This document shows, piece by piece, positions 7,301 to 9,116 of a DNA stretch of 9,116 bases; the stretch's first letter is position 1, and every line of letters begins with the position of its first letter. Under the pieces are notes generated by a model that saw only the letters and a list, made by a program, of their open reading frames with translations, did not search any database and was not told the origin of the DNA. The DNA comes from PNKC01 sp039917655 (GTDB taxonomy: Bacteria; Chloroflexota; Dehalococcoidia; Tepidiformales; Tepidiformaceae): assembly GCA_039917655.1 (NCBI GenBank), contig JBDSJC010000166.1, positions 1 to 9,116 of the forward strand, given 5' to 3'. A program made the position numbers and the translations under genes.

Positions 7301-8131
7301 CTGGCGGTCGAACTTCAGTTCCAATTCGCAGGCGTCCGCGACCAGGCCAGTGTTCGAAAGGAACTCCGGGTTGTCCGGGTAGTGCAGGGCCATTTCGGCT
7401 TCGCTCTTTACGTAGTAGCCCTTGCCATCCAACTTGAACCGGTCCTGCTGATCGACGGTCGCGTTTGTGCCAATGCAGAGCAGCACGTCGTGCGCCTCAT
7501 GCTCGTTGGGGTGCGTGTAGTGGCTATCGTTGGTGGCGACCACGGGGATGCCCAACTCGCGGCCGATGCCCGCGATCACGGGGTTCAGGCGCGTGAACTT
7601 TTCATCGCCATGGTCCTGCACTTCGAGGTAGTAGTGGCCGTCGAAGACTTCGCGGTAGTACGTCGCGACGGCCATCGCGCCCTCGCGGTCTTGCTCCTGG
7701 ATGCGGCGGTGGAACTCGGCCGAAGGGCAGCCGCTGAGCACCGTGATCCCGGCGCTGTGCTGCTCGAGGAGTTCACGGTCGATGCGGGGCTTGTAGTAGT
7801 AGCCTTCGAGGTTCGCCTTCGTGACGAGGGCAATGAGGTTTTTGTAGCCGGTCATGTTCCGGGCGAGCATTATCAGGTGGTAGGGGCGGGCATCGGCGCG
7901 CTCTTTGCTGTGGCGGCTGCCGGGGGCGACGTAGGCCTCGACGCCGATGATCGGTTTAATCCCGCGCTCGGTCGCTTCGCGATAGAAATCGATGGCGCCG
8001 TACATCGCTCCGTGGTCCGTCATGGCCACGGATTCCATGCCAAGATCCTTCACCCGTTCCATAAGCGGGGCCATCTTGGACATGCCATCCAGCAGGGAAA
8101 ACTCGGTGTGGGTGTGTAGATGGGTAAACAT
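4379..8131 (-). CDS. dnaE: DNA polymerase III alpha subunit
   Basis: The 1250-residue replicative polymerase catalytic subunit. The N-terminal PHP domain starts at once with HLHTHTEFSLLDG (4-16). Its metal-site residues look complete: H6, H8, D15, H40, E65, H85, C135, D202 and H204, unlike the degraded site of E. coli, so built-in proofreading is plausible. The polymerase core has GVRGSAAASLV (351-361), the catalytic acidic motif PDVDFDF (391-397) and KMDFLGL (547-553), whose D549 corresponds to the third catalytic Asp (E. coli D555). GVSRHASTHAAGVVI (494-508) and the thumb/finger motifs YRPGPM and FNKAHSWCY follow. An OB fold spans about 984-1060. A Gln/Pro/Gly/Asn-rich linker (about 1080-1160) leads to a small C-terminal alpha/beta domain (1162-1242), where tau binding is expected. 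The ATG at 8131 is the only practical start, because an in-frame TAG lies at 8152-8150. No Shine-Dalgarno is evident. No intein or frameshift is seen. Confidence 0.98.
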   Translation of the reverse strand: MFTHLHTHTEFSLLDGMSKMAPLMERVKDLGMESVAMTDHGAMYGAIDFYREATERGIKPIIGVEAYVAPGSRHSKERADARPYHLIMLARNMTGYKNLIALVTKANLEGYYYKPRIDRELLEQHSAGITVLSGCPSAEFHRRIQEQDREGAMAVATYYREVFDGHYYLEVQDHGDEKFTRLNPVIAGIGRELGIPVVATNDSHYTHPNEHEAHDVLLCIGTNATVDQQDRFKLDGKGYYVKSEAEMALHYPDNPEFLSNTGLVADACELELKFDRQLLPEPPVPEGKNSVDYLAEICFEGLHRRFDDVTEELRDRLTYELEVLKQTGFTDYIYVVKEIGDFAHRSGIRMGVRGSAAASLVLYVLGVTDIDPVANRLVFERFLNIERREMPDVDFDFADDRRDEMIRFAYERYGSDRVAQIITFGTLGAKAAIRDVGRALGMSYGDTDKVARLVPDVLHITLKDSLEQSTEMKEAYAADPRVKRLIDTAQQLEGVSRHASTHAAGVVISRDPLIEHVPLQRPNKGDETSIPTTQFAMDQVAKIGLLKMDFLGLSNLTILQHAIDAIRETTGEEVDLLRIADGDPKTMEMLGKGETFGVFQLESSGMRRYVQDLQPTNIADLCALVALYRPGPMQHIPRYIQGKHGDIEIRYPHADLAGVLDETYGVIVYQDQVMLIAQQFAGYTLGQADIMRKAMGKKKAEIMAAERDGFVAGAMKKGYAAEDASAVFDLIEPFAGYAFNKAHSWCYGNIAYHTAYLKANYPAQYMAALLQLSKSAPDTHARIASAVAECVKLGIEVLPPDVNASRDNFSVERRQDDTLAIRFGIGVIKNVGSSAVDGIIAAREAGGPYRDIEDFCKRADLAATNSRAIEHLAKAGAFDLVDSHNRATIAFNAERLTSLAKRERDLRDSGQSTMFDLFGSQVDTPLPALELQAVPEKREDVLAWEKELLGIYISEHPYKAAAADLARYTSHGLAELTQELAGQTVSVAGLVSRIQARTTRDGRKFYVVDMEDLTGTAEFTVWNDTLELTGEAVWAEGAMLLLSVEVRDRGDRVGLSVRKAAQYDSTEGAVVGFAADQWQVPDQPKQKPTQKSAATTGQAGAPGAPSGGYANGSSNGHGQRPNANGQRPGGYQNPRPPQPQQQPQSATTEAARPGIQPPINADSARLTITIYETEDVLNDEALLRAVARMLKGAPGTDEVRLVVHDSEGQESEFDLPRANVNEDLAKSVEILLRSNKGSVRLTGQRMAGAA
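4749..4782 (-). repeat. Short direct repeat in the DnaE linker
   Basis: GGCCGTTGGCCGT occurs on the plus strand at 4749-4761 and again at 4770-4782, a spacing of 21 bp or seven codons. On the coding strand it gives GQRPNANGQRPGG. The repeat keeps the frame, so it would lengthen or shorten the disordered linker without damage, and looks like a slippage product. Confidence 0.7.
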
Positions 8132-8202
8132 ATGTTCGGAAAAGCGATGCTACCACCGGGCACGCCGCGGGGGTAGGCCGTTACGTCACGCGGGGGCGAA
8201 AC

Positions 8203-8220
8203 AACCCAGTTGATTGGGCT
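8203..8220 (-). terminator. Weak possible terminator after the surface-protein gene
   Basis: Right at the TAA stop, the minus strand can form AGCCCA-ATCAAC-TGGGTT (six pairs including one G-T, six-base loop), followed by GTTT. The stem is short and the T-run poor, so termination may be weak and dnaE could receive read-through transcription. The rest of the 88-bp gap before dnaE shows no convincing promoter. Confidence 0.25.
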
Positions 8221-9116
8221 TAATCGCGGCTCACCAGGGGGAGCACCCGCTTGAACGCGAGCGTTGTCACCGGGCCGCCCGAGATGTGCGTGACGGCCTG
8301 CGCCTGGTTGTTGAAGGCGAGCGGGTCCGGCGTGGCGCTGAGCACCACGATCCGCGGCGAAACCTCCTCCGCGCGGCCGATATCCACTCGGACGGTCAGC
8401 GTAAAGGTGGAGGACAGCCCGCTGGGCAACGTGCCTCGCGAGCACCGCAGTTGGCCTGTGCTGCCGGGGGGTGGCACGGTGCAGGCCCAATCCGCAGGGG
8501 CCTGGGCGCTCACGAAGGCCACGCCCTCAGTGACGGGAACGAGGAGCTGGACTGCCGTGGCATCGGACGGACCATCGTTCGTGACCACGATGGTGTACGT
8601 GAAGATGCCTCCGGCCGCCACCGGCTCGGGAGAGGTGCTGACCGTCACCCGAAGGTCGGCGGAGATTGAATCGAGGACCGTCAGGGTGACGTCGTTGCCA
8701 TCGCCGCCAATGTAGCTGACTCGGAAGTCCACGCCGCTGCCGGTATAGACCGATCCCTCCGGCAGATTCTTGAAGGTGCCGAGCACAGACTGTGCGCTGT
8801 TGTTCTTGACGATCGTGGCGACCATGCCCTGAGGCGGTGGGGGTTGATCTTCAACGTTGGAGACGAGCATCGCGCCGCCAAGAGTTGGCCGCTCAGAGGT
8901 GACGAGCTGAGAGAAGCTCGTGCCAATGATAATCACGCCGAATTGCGTCACAGAGTTGAGTTCCACGGCGCCGTTGACGGTGAAGACGCCGGGCGCGCCC
9001 GCACCGGGCGCGAAGAGCCCGCCATCGGCGACAAGGCGCGGGGCGGAACCGGTGCCATCGAGCACGGCGCCAGGCGAGAGCTTGATGCGGCTCGCCGCCG
9101 GGCCGTTCACCGTGGT
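8220..9116 (-). CDS. C-terminal part of a large surface or secreted protein with a DUF11 domain (partial)
   Basis: The frame is open to the right edge, so the 298 residues seen are the C-terminal end of a longer protein; a GTG at 9110 is in frame but is probably not the start. Residues 1-148 resemble the autotransporter-like or filamentous beta-helix passenger pattern: GAVLDGTGSAPRLVADGGLFAPGAG near the start, GTFKNLPEGSVY in the middle and the hallmark YIGGDGNDVTLTV at 135-147. Residues 152-275 form a DUF11 domain, a beta-sandwich repeat of bacterial surface proteins, with SADLRVTVSTSPEPV, TYTIVVTNDGPSDA, a WAC...LRC cysteine pair (C212, C225) and a final SATPDPLAFNNQA. The last residues are TLAFKRVLPLVSRD. 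There is no LPXTG motif, no C-terminal membrane helix and no outer-membrane beta-barrel. Function is unknown beyond an extracellular, probably structural or adhesive role. It lies 88 bp upstream of dnaE on the same strand and is probably unrelated to it. Confidence 0.72.
   Translation of the reverse strand, partial: TTVNGPAASRIKLSPGAVLDGTGSAPRLVADGGLFAPGAGAPGVFTVNGAVELNSVTQFGVIIIGTSFSQLVTSERPTLGGAMLVSNVEDQPPPPQGMVATIVKNNSAQSVLGTFKNLPEGSVYTGSGVDFRVSYIGGDGNDVTLTVLDSISADLRVTVSTSPEPVAAGGIFTYTIVVTNDGPSDATAVQLLVPVTEGVAFVSAQAPADWACTVPPPGSTGQLRCSRGTLPSGLSSTFTLTVRVDIGRAEEVSPRIVVLSATPDPLAFNNQAQAVTHISGGPVTTLAFKRVLPLVSRD

Noticed and set aside
1..9116. A defence, mobile-element or biosynthetic cluster
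   Set aside because: No nuclease/helicase pair, transposase, integrase, toxin-antitoxin pair, CRISPR repeat or biosynthetic core gene can be recognised; all large genes are accounted for by housekeeping or surface functions.

Overview
The window is GC-rich (low-to-mid 60s percent by eye), densely coded bacterial chromosome, mostly housekeeping. I see no tRNA, rRNA, CRISPR array, insertion sequence or phage gene. The best guess for the source is Chloroflexota (Chloroflexi), possibly an environmental or metagenomic genome. This is inference from a DnaE with a complete PHP metal site and the variant GVRGSAAASLV motif, a phosphatidylinositol-type CDP-alcohol transferase, a DUF11 surface protein ending in an LPLV tail, and an interspersed repeat of the LSLSKG/PEPVEG type. 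None of these is decisive alone.

Layout from left to right. (1) The last codons of an unidentified plus-strand gene overlap the GTG start of a CDP-alcohol phosphatidyltransferase (34-642). (2) This gene converges, with a 4-bp stop-to-stop overlap, on a minus-strand pair: prfB (release factor 2, 2027-3131) followed by a secreted, C-terminally anchored metalloprotease of peptidase-MA type (639-2030). The pair is joined by an ATGA overlap. The prfB gene is read correctly only through a +1 programmed frameshift at CTT-TGA-C, so a plain ORF caller would lose its first 53 residues. (3) A 182-bp divergent promoter region separates prfB from plus-strand pdxS (pyridoxal 5'-phosphate synthase, 3314-4198). 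(4) A 180-bp convergent spacer carries a copy of the dispersed hairpin repeat. (5) The dnaE gene (DNA polymerase III alpha, 4379-8131, minus strand) fills most of the right half. (6) An 88-bp gap separates dnaE from the C-terminal part of a large surface protein (8220 to the window edge, minus strand) with passenger-type beta repeats and a DUF11 domain.

The genes do not form one pathway. The main biological links are two. RF2 autoregulates its own synthesis at the frameshift site, and because prfB also ends in a TGA overlapping the protease start, RF2 supply could influence translation of the protease. Otherwise the window combines lipid head-group synthesis, translation termination, vitamin B6 synthesis, replication and cell-surface functions. 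I did not find a convincing new multi-gene system; the items worth following are the prfB-protease coupling, the hairpin repeat, the DnaE linker and the C-terminal tail of the surface protein.
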